NCBI RefSeq assembly: GCF_000219585.1
Contig: NC_015731.1
Span: 3,534,001-3,598,000, forward strand
Direction: 5' to 3'
Source of the DNA: Nitrosomonas sp. Is79A3
GTDB lineage: Bacteria; Pseudomonadota; Gammaproteobacteria; Burkholderiales; Nitrosomonadaceae
DNA: 64,000 nt
A program made the translations under genes and the position numbers. The stretch's first letter is position 1, and each line of letters begins with the position of its first letter. Below, one piece after another: positions 34,408 to 43,776 of the stretch. The notes under the pieces are model-generated. The model was not told where the DNA came from, did not search any database, and saw nothing but the letters and a program-made list of their open reading frames with translations.

Positions 34408-35799
34408 TTAACAAGGCACGGTTTCCGCTTTTACTTCCGTTTTAGCTGAGACCAACCCACGCACGTCAATTTTCCCGGTCACGGCGGCGGAAATTAGCGC
34501 GGTGCGGCGTTCTTGGAGTAAGGTAATGGCGGTTTTGGCTTCCGTGGTTAGGGTGTCGAGTTTGGCGGTTTCATTCTGAAGAAACTCGGCGATTCGAAAT
34601 TGTTCATCAAATGTCGGTAATGCCAAAATAAAAGATCGGAATTGGTCCTGAGACAAATTCTGCATACTAGAGCTTGTTCCAGCACATACGGATTTAATGT
34701 AAGCCCTATAAACCGGCGTTTGCGTCCAAAAATAAATGAATGCGGTGCAAGTATCAGAAAAACTGACTTGCCAGAGTCGGTCAGGTAAATAAATATTTAT
34801 AGGAGCAGCAGTTACTAATCCTGTAGCGCCAACCAAATCAGGTGTATTCATTCTGCTTACAATCAGGGTATCAGCTTTAAGTGGACAAGTGACACGATCA
34901 ATTTCTTGCTCAATTACGGTTTTGTTCTCCGCAGGATCAAATATCCCTGAGTAGACACAACTTGTTTTTAGAACACCAATTTCATGATTTTGCGCGGGTT
35001 CATCGATAGCATTAACGCTAGTACCAGAATCTATTTTGCCAATTACAAATTTAATGGGTCTAACTTCCCAATGGTTTGGCACTTCGCCCAGCCAATCGAT
35101 ACCGGAATCTTTCATCGGTACGTTGGGGTTTAGGCCTTTGGTGACGGCGTGGGAAATGACCGCTTGCCGTTTTTCCTTGAGTAGTTCTATCAGCCGTTGC
35201 TGTTCGGCAATCAGCGCATCAATCTTGGCGGTTTCGCGGTCGAGGAAGGCGGCGATGGTTTGTTGTTCTGTCTTCGGAGGAAATGGCATTTCCAAATTAT
35301 CCAGCGCGTATTGACCGAGGCCGACGCGAGTAAGTCCATTCGCATATACAGCGCAGCACGACTTCACATATATTGAGTCAAAAAGCCGCTTAATGAATGC
35401 GCCACAAGTTGCTTCACGAGGATGAATCATTGACAAGTGGTAGCCACAAATGACATTAGGCAAATCCTGTGGAACGTAGGCGGCAATTGCAATGTCATCG
35501 GCGGTTTCCGAATCCTTCGTGATGATCGTATCACCCCCTCGCAGGGTGAATTTCTTGATCTGATCCGCTGACGCGGTTGCCGCCATAAAATCGATATGCG
35601 GCGTTATTTTCTCGTTGTAATACACGTCGGTGTAATTGCAGAGAAGGACTGGCGTTTCGTTCTCGTAAGTTTTTTTATCAACATTGCTCGGAAATACTTC
35701 ACAGACTTCCTTTAATCGCCTTACATCCCAATGCTCTGGCACGTCACCTAGCCATTCCACACCACTGTCCCTATAGCGTTTGTAACGCGGGAAACTCAT
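34408..35799 (-). CDS. hsdS: Type I specificity subunit HsdS
   Basis: The start at ATG 35799 gives 463 residues beginning MSFPRYKRYRDSGVEWLGDV and PEHWDVRRLKEVC, the usual HsdS opening. Two target recognition domains are separated by the conserved helix region (PPKTEQQTIAAFLDRETAKI, DALIAEQQRLIELLKEKRQA), with the second copy at the end (FDEQFRIAEFLQNETAKLDT, LLQERRTALISAAVTGKIDV). SGIDWLGEVPNHWEVRPIKF begins the second TRD. The reading frame is intact, in contrast to its partner genes. Starts with an ATGA overlap on the PIN gene. Confidence 0.92.
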   Translation of the reverse strand: MSFPRYKRYRDSGVEWLGDVPEHWDVRRLKEVCEVFPSNVDKKTYENETPVLLCNYTDVYYNEKITPHIDFMAATASADQIKKFTLRGGDTIITKDSETADDIAIAAYVPQDLPNVICGYHLSMIHPREATCGAFIKRLFDSIYVKSCCAVYANGLTRVGLGQYALDNLEMPFPPKTEQQTIAAFLDRETAKIDALIAEQQRLIELLKEKRQAVISHAVTKGLNPNVPMKDSGIDWLGEVPNHWEVRPIKFVIGKIDSGTSVNAIDEPAQNHEIGVLKTSCVYSGIFDPAENKTVIEQEIDRVTCPLKADTLIVSRMNTPDLVGATGLVTAAPINIYLPDRLWQVSFSDTCTAFIYFWTQTPVYRAYIKSVCAGTSSSMQNLSQDQFRSFILALPTFDEQFRIAEFLQNETAKLDTLTTEAKTAITLLQERRTALISAAVTGKIDVRGLVSAKTEVKAETVPC

Positions 35800-36218
35800 G
35801 TTTGCGTCGTTTCTAAAAATGGATTGACGATCCGCAACCGGTCTTCGATTATTTGTCCGTGTTGCAGGTCTTCGGTATATAACTGCTCGCATTCGGTTTC
35901 TAAAGCAGAAGCCACAATCAGGCTATCCCACCATGAAAAGCGGTAACGCTCCCGTATCTCAAAGGCGGCAGCCAAGGTTTCCAGGTATAGACAAAACACA
36001 TCACAATGCCAAAGCATGTTTTTGATATTGACCTGAATAAAAGCATCGCTGGCCTTGTTTTTGAGCATGACACTGTAATACTCGTTAATTACTTGATTGC
36101 TGATAATTAACGGCAATACCTTCACCATCTCGGCAGCCCGTTGGCAGCGCGGATCGTTTGCCCGTTGCAGATGGGCGTATATCCAAACATTGGCATCTGC
36201 AAATAGCCTAGCGTTCAT
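35796..36218 (-). CDS. PIN-domain toxin (VapC-like)
   Basis: Encodes 140 residues from ATG 36218 (ATG 36227 is an alternative). Motifs: MNARLFADANVWIYAHLQRA (first Asp), LIISNQVINEYYSVMLKNKA (Glu), RYRFSWWDSLIVASALETEC (Asp) and QLYTEDLQHGQIIEDRLRIV (Asp). These are the four acidic positions of PIN ribonucleases. It overlaps the small upstream gene and, by ATGA, hsdS. Confidence 0.85.
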   Translation of the reverse strand: MNARLFADANVWIYAHLQRANDPRCQRAAEMVKVLPLIISNQVINEYYSVMLKNKASDAFIQVNIKNMLWHCDVFCLYLETLAAAFEIRERYRFSWWDSLIVASALETECEQLYTEDLQHGQIIEDRLRIVNPFLETTQT

Positions 36219-36489
36219 AACGCTCATCTCTGGATGGCATGATGATTTCATCGACTGGTAGGGTCAGATAATCCGGCTTTCTGTCATGTAACTCATCGTG
36301 GGTCAATTTCAAGCGGGTCGGAAGCGGGGAGAATTTTGCATGTTGCAGGCCAACCCTCGGTGGGCTTTGGTCTACATCATCAATTTCATGAATGACAACT
36401 TCGATGGTTTTATGAGGGAATAGGGTTTTGATTGATTCCAAAAACTCATTATTCAGTTCATCGGCATTTAGTTTGTAGACGGTTTGCAT
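36208..36489 (-). CDS. Putative antitoxin partner of PIN toxin
   Basis: Encodes 93 residues: MQTVYKLNADELNNEFLESI, KTLFPHKTIEVVIHEIDDVD and a tail DYLTLPVDEIIMPSRDERYE. No certain family; small acidic proteins with this opening precede PIN genes and act as antitoxins. The 11-nt overlap with the toxin supports pairing. It lies 140 nt after hsdM. Confidence 0.65.
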   Translation of the reverse strand: MQTVYKLNADELNNEFLESIKTLFPHKTIEVVIHEIDDVDQSPPRVGLQHAKFSPLPTRLKLTHDELHDRKPDYLTLPVDEIIMPSRDERYER

Positions 36490-36629
36490 GGATGTCTCAT
36501 GATAGTTAGAAAAGTTTTAAAAAAGTGTGTATTCGGTACTGGCGCAATTAATGTTGTTACAAGTTATTGTCTCACCAGTGGTGAGATTTTCTATCATCTT
36601 GCAAGTTTCGCAAAACTGCCGCGCCACGC

Positions 36630-38373
36630 TCACGCCGTCAGCCCTTTAATCATGGTCAGGATACGATCCGTGCATTGCTTCAAATCCGCATCAATCGCGG
36701 CCAGTTCGCGCGGCGGCTCGAACACATAGAAATGCCGGTTGAACGGGATTTCATAGCCGACTTTGGTTTTGTCATGGTCTATCCACGCATCCGGCGCATG
36801 GGGCAGCACTTCGCGCTTGAAATAGATTTCCACGTCTTCATTGAGCGGCACGTTTTCAGTGTCACGCAAACTGGAATCTGGTTGCGGTTTGCCTTTTAGC
36901 TTGCCTTTTTCACCGAGAATGATTTTGCCGTTCTCGTCTTTTAACGGACGTTCAACGGTGATGGTGCGATAACCAAAATCACTGTTCTTGAAAATTCTGG
37001 AAATCGGCTTTTTGCCCTCGCTGGTCTCGATGAATTGCCCGAACAGGCGGGTAATCTCGGTAATATGGTCATCCGATAGCTCTTTGCGTTTTGAGCCAAG
37101 GCTTTTGCGCATTTTCTGCCAGAAGCCACTCGCATCAATCAATTGCACGGTGCCTTTGCGATGCGCCAGCTTGCGATTGCTGAGTATCCAGACATAAGTG
37201 CTAATGCCCGTGTTGTAGAACATATCGGTCGGCAAGCCAATAATGGCTTCCACAAAGTCGTTCTCCAGCACATAGCGTCGGATTTCGCTTTCACCCGAAC
37301 CTGCCCCACCCGTGAACAGCGGAGAACCGTTAAGGACAATGCCAAAGCGGCTACCGCCATCGTTGGCTGGACGCATTTTGCTGATCAGGTGCATGAGAAA
37401 CAGCAGCGAACCGTCGGACACGCGCGGCAAGCCCGCCCCGAATCGGCCATTGAATCCTTGCTGCTCATATTCCTTACGGACCTCTTTTTCGACCTTCTTC
37501 CATTCCACACCAAAGGGCGGATTGGAAAGCATATAGTCAAACTTCTTATGGGGGTGGCCGTCTTCTGAAAAGGTATTGCCGAACACGATATTGGCGACAT
37601 CCTGCCCTTTTATCAGCATATCGGCTTTGCAAATGGCATAGGATTCCGGGTTCAACTCCTGCCCAAACATGGTGAGGCGGGCTTCGGGGTTGTGCTCTTC
37701 CAGATATTCACCCGCGACCGACAGCATCCCGCCCGTTCCTGCCGTGGGATCGTAAATGGTGCGGACGACACCCGCTTTTGCCAGCACTTGATCATCTTCG
37801 ATGAACAGCAGATTGACCATCAGGCGGATCACTTCACGTGGGGTGAAGTGATTCCCCTGCGGTTTCGTTGGAGATTTCAGCAAACTTGCGGATGAGTTCT
37901 TCAAACACCAGCCCCATTTGGCTGTTACTGACTTTGTCGGGGTGCAAGTCGACATTGACGAACTTTTCAGTAACTTGATACAGAAGCCCAGATTTAGAAA
38001 GCTTGTCGATCTGGGCATAAAACTCAAAACGCTCGAATATATCCCGTACCGCTTCTGAAAAACTTTGGATATAGGAGAACAGATTTTCCTTGATATGGTC
38101 TTGATCGCCCATCAGCTTCTTCATATCCAGGGGCGAAATGTTATAGAAACTTTGCTTGGCTTTACGGAGCAGGAAGGGATCGGCGTTTAAGCCGAGTTTT
38201 TTCTTTTCTTCATGCTCAGCCAGCACAGCGGCTTTGGTAGATTCCAAAACGCAATCCAAACGGCGCAACACGGTAAATGGCAGGATGATCTTGCCATAAT
38301 CGGATTGTTTGTAATCGCCACGCAACAGATCGGCGACCGACCAAATGAAGGCTGAGAGAGATTGATGATTCAT
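36630..38373 (-). pseudogene. hsdM: Type I methyltransferase HsdM, broken by one 1-bp frameshift
   Basis: The N-terminal frame (38373 to ~37856) has MNHQSLSAFIWSVADLLRGD and YKQSDYGKIILPFTVLRRLD, then breaks after AEISNETAG. The second frame continues [20 protein letters not shown]-binding [17 protein letters not shown], catalytic [12 protein letters not shown], to IKGLTA. The break coincides with a C4 run at 37854-37857 (G4 on the coding strand); three Gs would restore AGNHFTPRE. The missing motifs mean neither fragment should methylate. The tract is too short to look phase-variable, but a sequencing error must be considered. Confidence 0.9.
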
Positions 38374-38689
38374 ACGTCCTTAATTCTGATTTTTATTATT
38401 TTTGCTGCTGATTTGCATTCTATTTACCCATAATGGTATAGGTAACATGAAAATACTGGAATAAGAATATCAAAGGACCACACGCTTAATTTTTGAAATA
38501 ATAAAATGTTGCATTGAGCCTAATGAAGCAAATCGAATAATTGTTTTTAAAATCCTACTGTGTCTTATATTTGCGAATGAAATAAGCTTTCAGATGATAA
38601 ATGTATAAAATGAATAAAAGTTGTTGATTTTTCACATTATACCCTGCTAGATTACCAACCACTTCTTAAACCACTAATAGGGCATCCCC

Positions 38690-39022
38690 ATGAACAAGAC
38701 CGAATTGATTGAAGCCATTGCTACGCGCTCTAATACTACCAAAGCCCAAACAACCGCGATGCTGAACGAATTGCTTGAAGTTATTCAGGAAGCCATGGCT
38801 AGTGGCAGCGATGTTCAGCTTGTGGGATTTGGTACTTTCTCAGTAACAGAACGCGCAGGTCGTGAAGGCCGCAATCCAGCGACTGGTGTAACCATGACAA
38901 TTCCTGCCAAAAAGGTCGTTAAATTCAAGCCAGGTAAAGCCCTTTCTGATGCTGCGGCTTCTGTTAAGAAAACCAATGCTGCCAAATCAGCAAAGCCTAA
39001 ACAAACTGAAAAAAAGAAATAA
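38690..39022 (+). CDS. HU-family DNA-binding protein with basic tail
   Basis: Encodes 110 residues. The HU/IHF core is MNKTELIEAIATRSNTTKAQ, LLEVIQEAMASGSDVQLVGF, GTFSVTERAGREGRNPATGV and TMTIPAKKVVKFKPGKALSD. A Lys/Ala tail (KKTNAAKSAKPKQTEKKK) exceeds the usual 90 residues. It binds and bends DNA. It is the only plus-strand gene in the island and faces the hsdM operon divergently across an AT-rich 316-bp gap (38374-38689) that should hold both promoters. Confidence 0.92.
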   Translation: MNKTELIEAIATRSNTTKAQTTAMLNELLEVIQEAMASGSDVQLVGFGTFSVTERAGREGRNPATGVTMTIPAKKVVKFKPGKALSDAAASVKKTNAAKSAKPKQTEKKK

Positions 39023-39175
39023 TACGATTGGGTGTGTTTTGATTGGAAGAGCCCAGGGAATCATCAAGGAAGAACAATTCCCTGGGGAAAGTTTATGAAT
39101 AAAATCATATTGTAGACTTCTCTTCTGTCTACAATTAATTCATCGACCAGATCAAATAAAACCTGAACGACTATT

Positions 39176-39300
39176 GATCCTTCAGTCGAACCAATCTTGG
39201 CCAGCGGTCATGTATCCAAGTATATTCAGGTGGCGCATCGATAGTTACCACATAAACCCGAGTTTCTTTGTCTCTTTCTGTGTGCCAATAACCCTTGAAT
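39176..39300 (-). pseudogene. Possible transposase remnant (ISAs1-like)
   Basis: On the minus strand, one frame reads FKGYWHTERDKETRVYVVTI then DAPPEYTWIHDRWPRLVRL before TAG. This resembles the central KGHGRIETR...W..WP region of ISAs1 transposases, but only one short piece is present. Confidence 0.3.
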
Positions 39301-39358
39301 CACCATCCGCTTATCCAGTCCTATCCAGTGAGACTGGTTGTTATGGTCTTTTTCCTCT

Positions 39359-39475
39359 CGGCAACTTTTGAAACAGCTGCCATCTTTCCCTTTTTTATGG
39401 ATGCCAAGAATTCAGGATGTTCGTTCTTCCAATTGAGGATGGTACTCACACTAACCTCAAAGAACTCTGCTACCA
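39359..39475 (-). pseudogene. Phage-like small-terminase/HTH remnant
   Basis: On the minus strand a short frame reads VAEFFEVSVSTILNWKNEHP then EFLASIKKGKMAAVSKVA, the DNA-binding start of phage terminase small subunit-like proteins. No start codon or continuation remains. It supports a phage-derived origin of this island end. Confidence 0.5.
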
Positions 39476-39577
39476 GGATCCACTTCTACTTCAATTAATT
39501 CAAAACTAATTCACTTGAAATATCTCTGACAAAAAAACCATATCTTTCGCCGTAATGTGCACAGGTGTAGCGGTTTG

Positions 39578-39805
39578 TCATTGCATTACCGATCTCGCCT
39601 TCTCATTCCGATGGCGTATCTCGAAAACCACCAGCAACCCGAACAAAATTAATAGAGTGCTTTCCGGGAGCTTCTCGCCAACCTCAACCAATTCATTCAG
39701 AATCGAGACTGAAAATGCTTCATCATTGGGACTAACCAGCAGATCTTCTTTAATCAAGTAGTCTGCATGTTTATTGATTTCTGCAATAAGTTCGTTTCGG
39801 TTCAT
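39578..39805 (-). CDS. Small hypothetical protein coupled to the antirepressor
   Basis: Encodes 75 residues: MNRNELIAEINKHADYLIKE, then a hydrophobic stretch STLLILFGLLVVFEIRHRNE that may span a membrane. It starts with an ATGA overlap on the antirepressor gene. No family recognised. Confidence 0.55.
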   Translation of the reverse strand: MNRNELIAEINKHADYLIKEDLLVSPNDEAFSVSILNELVEVGEKLPESTLLILFGLLVVFEIRHRNEKARSVMQ

Positions 39806-40521
39806 GCTGCCTCCAGTTCAATTGAAAACATGCGAGCCAATTTCGTCAGACCCTTGGGAGTTACATGGCAGTAAGGTTTGCGGCATTCTTGCCCGGTCTT
39901 GTCGTCCGTGTAGATGGCTTCCTTAAATTGCAGGCACCCGTTTTTGATGTACGCGTCGTAGGCGACCCAAGAACCGTTCTGACGATATGCCCAACCATCA
40001 ACATGCAGTTGCGCCATGAGATCTTTTCGCTTGACCCCCAGCACCTTCGCGACTTGGGTCATCGTCAGCGTGTCTTTCCCGGCTGAGATAAGGTCGAGCG
40101 CTTCCGCCTTCGGTGCGACAAGTGCAAGTTTCGCCTCGACCTTAGCTAGGCCATCCGCTAGCTCAGCCGCAAGACGTAAAGCTTCAGGAAGTGTTTCAGG
40201 TATCTTGTGGACTGATTGAGCTTCTAGTGTCGTCATCTTATCGAACACTTTTGCCTGCAAATCGTAGCTGTAGCTCATAGCCATTAGGCAGGCTTCGCGC
40301 TTAGGGAAGCGGTAGCTAGGACGCTCTTTGTTTTGAACGTCTCTGTAGGTGTCCCGAAAATTTGGGGCACCTGATTCGCCCAATACTTGAGGCACTTTTG
40401 CTATAAAATGATCGTGACGAAGCTCAGATTCACCCTCTTCGCGTTGCAAGTTGATAAATTCAACCAACTCAAGGCTGGTCATTGTCACGGCTTCTGTATC
40501 TCTATTAATTAGATTGTTCAT
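39802..40521 (-). CDS. Phage Rha/antirepressor (Ant) protein
   Basis: Encodes 239 residues from ATG 40521, with AAGGAAG about 8 nt upstream. The N-terminal Rha domain reads MTSLELVEFINLQREEGESE, LRHDHFIAKVPQVLGE and RPSYRFPKREACLMAMSYSY. The C-terminal ANT/KilA-C domain reads TLTMTQVAKVLGVKRKDLMA, YIKNGCLQFKEAIYTDD and CHVTPKGLTKLARMF. Such proteins antagonise phage repressors or interfere with host factors. It points to prophage ancestry of the island's right part. Confidence 0.9.
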   Translation of the reverse strand: MNNLINRDTEAVTMTSLELVEFINLQREEGESELRHDHFIAKVPQVLGESGAPNFRDTYRDVQNKERPSYRFPKREACLMAMSYSYDLQAKVFDKMTTLEAQSVHKIPETLPEALRLAAELADGLAKVEAKLALVAPKAEALDLISAGKDTLTMTQVAKVLGVKRKDLMAQLHVDGWAYRQNGSWVAYDAYIKNGCLQFKEAIYTDDKTGQECRKPYCHVTPKGLTKLARMFSIELEAA

Positions 40522-40716
40522 GATTAAACTTCCTTATTTATATTCGCCAGACAAAGATAATCTTCTATCGTTTTAATTGATCTCATGTCACCATCATCGA
40601 TACCGGCCTCATACCCCTTATCACAGCATTCATTGTCAAAAAGGAACCAATAAAGACTTTCCTGACATCCATTAAATTCAAACCCATAGTATGGCTATAT
40701 AGAAAGGTGCACGACA

Positions 40717-40845
40717 GGCGTGTCATAAGTTCTGAGAAATTGCCTGATTTAACACGGTGGGCGTGTCATATTCGGCAGTTTCATCAGGAGGACCGCACGC
40801 TGGGCGTGTTATATCGACCACATTTGACACGCCGGGCGTGGGAGT
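40717..40845. repeat. Iteron-like GGCGTGTCATA repeats
   Basis: GGCGTGTCATA at 40717 and 40760, GGCGTGTTATA at 40803, and GGCGTGGGAGT at 40835, the last being half of a palindrome CACGCC-G-GGCGTG. Spacings are 43, 43 and 32 bp, near whole helical turns. 43 is not a multiple of three, so the repetition is not at codon level. Confidence 0.65.
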
Positions 40846-41271
40846 CAATTTAATTTTGAGAGGCGGTAATGGTTCATGCAGCCGCCATAAACTCAAGGGC
40901 TTATTGGTTGCTTTAATATCCAGTTTTCCACCACATTCATCTATGGCAGAAAAGGTCAGGGCGTAAAGATGTGCGCGCTTGCGGTCTCCATAGCGCGAGA
41001 CTATGATCAATTCCACATCCATTAGCTCCTTGCGGGCTTTGTTGAGTGTGTCGCGTGATTTCCAGCCGCGTTTCTCCATGACCGACCATGACAGACACAA
41101 ATCGCCGTTATTGAATCCTTTGAATTGTGCCAGCAGATCATTCAGGAGCTTCACTGCCTGAGCGGATAATCCGATATAGACTTTGCTTTCAAGCAAGCAA
41201 TGAGGCAAAGCTGCAAATCCACCCGGTTCACGGCGTTCGGGTGAAAGCCAGTTCTTCTTCTTACCACTCAT
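40723..41271 (-). CDS. Winged-helix-like hypothetical, candidate replication/maintenance protein
   Basis: Encodes 182 residues: MSGKKKNWLSPERREPGGFA, ALPHCLLESKVYIGLSAQAV, KLLNDLLAQFKGFNNGDLCL and SWSVMEKRGWKSRDTLNKAR, resembling the winged-helix proteins carried by many integrative elements in this position. The C-terminal ~45 residues are Pro/Thr-rich and overlie the iteron-like repeats. A role in replication or copy control is inferred from that arrangement alone. The 40522-40722 gap has no other gene. Confidence 0.6.
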   Translation of the reverse strand: MSGKKKNWLSPERREPGGFAALPHCLLESKVYIGLSAQAVKLLNDLLAQFKGFNNGDLCLSWSVMEKRGWKSRDTLNKARKELMDVELIIVSRYGDRKRAHLYALTFSAIDECGGKLDIKATNKPLSLWRLHEPLPPLKIKLTPTPGVSNVVDITRPACGPPDETAEYDTPTVLNQAISQNL

Positions 41272-41348
41272 GCAGAAAGTTCCCTTGAAAGATCGGAAAT
41301 ACTAATTTATTTGTTGTGCGCTACAAATTAGATTTATTGCCATAGGAA

Positions 41349-41579
41349 TTATGGCTCGCCGCCGATTGTGCGACGATCAAGGAAAGCATCCAGTGCAGAT
41401 TTGCGATATTTAACCAGCCGACCGACTTTGACGAATTGGATGTTATAGCGCCCCACACATCGCCAAACGCTGAGTGTGTTTTCAGTTACGCCAATATAGG
41501 CGGCTGCTTCCGATGGAGTGAATAGTGGATCGGTGGATTGATTCTTTAGGATTGATGATATTGCTGATTGTGCTTGCAT
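41349..41579 (-). CDS. Excisionase-like helix-turn-helix protein (HTH_17)
   Basis: Starts at ATG 41579, giving 76 residues. PLFTPSEAAAYIGVTENTLS, VWRCVGRYNIQFVKVGRLVK and YRKSALDAFLDRRTIGG match MerR-type winged helix proteins used as excisionases or AlpA-like regulators. It lies two genes from the integrase, consistent with control of excision. Confidence 0.85.
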   Translation of the reverse strand: MQAQSAISSILKNQSTDPLFTPSEAAAYIGVTENTLSVWRCVGRYNIQFVKVGRLVKYRKSALDAFLDRRTIGGEP

Positions 41580-41723
41580 AAATTTCCTTAAGTAAAAACT
41601 GGAACACATCCAGAGATATTAGGAAAGTTACACAAAACGAAGAAATAAAAAAATTAAAAAGGATTCTATATTAAAGGTGCAACCATTTATAAAATGGCGT
41701 CATTACTGAGTTTAAGGATACCA

Positions 41724-42425
41724 CTATTCTTCAGGTCTGCGTCCTGCTGGCACCCACTCTGGTCGGATTATTGTTGCACCTTTCTCTGCAAGACTCTGGG
41801 AAAAGCCATTTTTTTGAAGCCAAGCTACTACAGTAATTTTTTTTGGATACGTTGTTGGATCATTTTTGTCAACGTTAGTCCAAAATTTATTAAATGCTTG
41901 ATTTAATATTACCAACATTTTCGATTTATGCTGATTGACGGAAATTATCTGTGCCACTACTTTTCTTTGGTTTGTCGATATCAGAGCCAATATATCTTCA
42001 CTAGGAATTACGGCATCATTATAGTTAACCTGGTAAAAAGCTCGTTCATACTCTTTCTTTTCATGATTGTAATCATATGGACTATAAAAATAGGGAGATT
42101 CAATTTCAGGGAACTGATAATCATCGTAAGTAAATAATATTTCGTGAATTTCATTAGGATCGAAACATACAAGTTCGCGTTCTGGCTCAATCTCACTTCT
42201 CGGAATTTTAATATACCCTCTAAATAGATACGGACCATCATCAAGTGAAGAAAAGGGAAATTCTTCGGTATATTTGAATTTTGCAAGACCCCCATCAAAC
42301 CAAATGCAGAAACGAATCTCACCTCGTATAGCGCTTTCCACTATATCCTTTGCACTTAAGTTTTGTTTTATCTCAAAAGTTAGGAATTCTACTGCTTCCT
42401 GTATACTGTAGTAACGCTTTAACAT
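41724..42425 (-). CDS. Hypothetical protein of integrative elements
   Basis: Encodes 233 residues. The N-terminus is MLKRYYSIQEAVEFLTFEIK, QNLSAKDIVESAIRGEIRFC, like a degenerate HTH. The C-terminus FWTNVDKNDPTTYPKKITVV, AWLQKNGFSQSLAEKGATII, RPEWVPAGRRPEE is a conserved module commonly found next to integrases in proteobacterial islands. Function unknown. It lies 11 nt downstream of int on the same strand. Confidence 0.65.
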   Translation of the reverse strand: MLKRYYSIQEAVEFLTFEIKQNLSAKDIVESAIRGEIRFCIWFDGGLAKFKYTEEFPFSSLDDGPYLFRGYIKIPRSEIEPERELVCFDPNEIHEILFTYDDYQFPEIESPYFYSPYDYNHEKKEYERAFYQVNYNDAVIPSEDILALISTNQRKVVAQIISVNQHKSKMLVILNQAFNKFWTNVDKNDPTTYPKKITVVAWLQKNGFSQSLAEKGATIIRPEWVPAGRRPEE

Positions 42426-42436
42426 AACAGTTCATT

Positions 42437-43624
42437 TCAGTCTTTCTTTAGTTTCACAACTTTGTTGCTTTCTTTAAGACCGGCAGCAGTCAGCATTGCG
42501 CTTGTAGCCTTATTGACCGAATCTCGAATGGGATCTAGATCAAGCCGTGCATAAATCGCGGTAGTATTTTGATTCTTGTGATTGAGTGATTTTCCAATAA
42601 TCGCCAATGAAGCACCTGTTTTAGCTTGCCAACTTCCCAGCGTTCGCCTCAAATCGTGAAGGCGTAAGTCTTCAATACCAGCCCGATCTAAAATGCGCTT
42701 CCAGCCCTTTTTCGGCTCTTCAAGATGAAGAGATTTACCCGAACCAGGAAAAACAAATGCAGTGCCATCTAGAGGTTTTCTGTTGTGCAATATCTCTATC
42801 ACTTCGGGTGAAAGTGTAACGGTTTGTGGTGTGCCGTTCTTGGTTTTTTCAATGCGCCATTCTGCCCGATCAAAATTAATATCTTTCCAGCGCATGGCTA
42901 AAACATTCGATCTTCTTGCGCCCGTTAGTAAAGATATCAGCACGTAATCCCGGATTGTTTCGTTTTCTTCTTCTGCTACTGCTTGAAAGAATCGGGGTAA
43001 TTCGTCGGATTGCAGAAAGCGGTCACGGGATTGCTCGGAAAATTTTGCTATCCCGTGAGCTGGGTTCTCGCCTTTCCATATTCGCCACTCATTGATTGCT
43101 TTGTTGAACATGACATGAAGTAGTTTTAGAACAATATTGGCAGTCACTATTCCAACTTCTCGCCCGATCTTTTTATGAAACCGATCGATTTCTTCGTGTT
43201 TGATAGATGATAACTTTCGTTTTCCAAACTTTGATAAATAAAGTCGATATGTCGCTTTCGGCTTATCTGGACGTTTATTGAAGACTGCGCGCCTATTCAT
43301 ATATTCCTCAAATAATCCATCTAGCGTCATTTCTTTCCTTGCTTCTCGAACCATATCAGCAGGATTTTTACCTTCAGCAATATCGTGGACTAACTCCAAT
43401 GTTTTGCGTCTTGCCTGTTCGATCGTCATATCAGGATAGCGCCCAAGAGTAATGCGTTGAGGATCGCCTCCTTTAATTCGTCTATTGATAAAAAAAGTCT
43501 TTACGCTGGTTACGCGTAGTTGTAAGCCAGATATTTTCGTATCGTGATAAATATTGCGCTTGCCTGATTCCGGCATCGGCAATGAGTCAATAATTGCTTT
43601 AGTAAAATTAACTTTATTTTCCAT
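42437..43624 (-). CDS. int: Tyrosine recombinase/integrase (P4 type)
   Basis: The ATG at 43624 is preferred over 43645, giving 395 residues. The N-terminal arm-binding DUF4102 domain reads KRNIYHDTKISGLQLRVTSV and RITLGRYPDMTIEQARRKTL; then a SAM-like core-binding domain; then the catalytic domain with Arg in LLTGARRSNVLAMRW, HDLRR in LRLHDLRRTLGSW, His in LNHKNQNTTAIYARLD and the nucleophile Tyr in that same segment. All residues are present. It sits 152 bp from attR and would recombine the tRNA-Arg site. Confidence 0.95.
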   Translation of the reverse strand: MENKVNFTKAIIDSLPMPESGKRNIYHDTKISGLQLRVTSVKTFFINRRIKGGDPQRITLGRYPDMTIEQARRKTLELVHDIAEGKNPADMVREARKEMTLDGLFEEYMNRRAVFNKRPDKPKATYRLYLSKFGKRKLSSIKHEEIDRFHKKIGREVGIVTANIVLKLLHVMFNKAINEWRIWKGENPAHGIAKFSEQSRDRFLQSDELPRFFQAVAEEENETIRDYVLISLLTGARRSNVLAMRWKDINFDRAEWRIEKTKNGTPQTVTLSPEVIEILHNRKPLDGTAFVFPGSGKSLHLEEPKKGWKRILDRAGIEDLRLHDLRRTLGSWQAKTGASLAIIGKSLNHKNQNTTAIYARLDLDPIRDSVNKATSAMLTAAGLKESNKVVKLKKD

Positions 43625-43776
43625 ATCGCCCCAATCCGGTGCCACACCAGTGCCACATAATAGATAAATTTTGGTTAATTCTAGTGTAGCATCATTAATG
43701 CAAAAATATTATAACATGCTGTTAAATATATATACATTAATGTTGGTTAATCAGTGGAAATATGGAGACTTTGAAA

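Noticed and set aside
37854..37857. Phase-variable or programmed frameshift in hsdM
   Set aside because: The run is only four bases and no slippery heptamer with pseudoknot was seen. A simple mutation or sequencing error is likelier.
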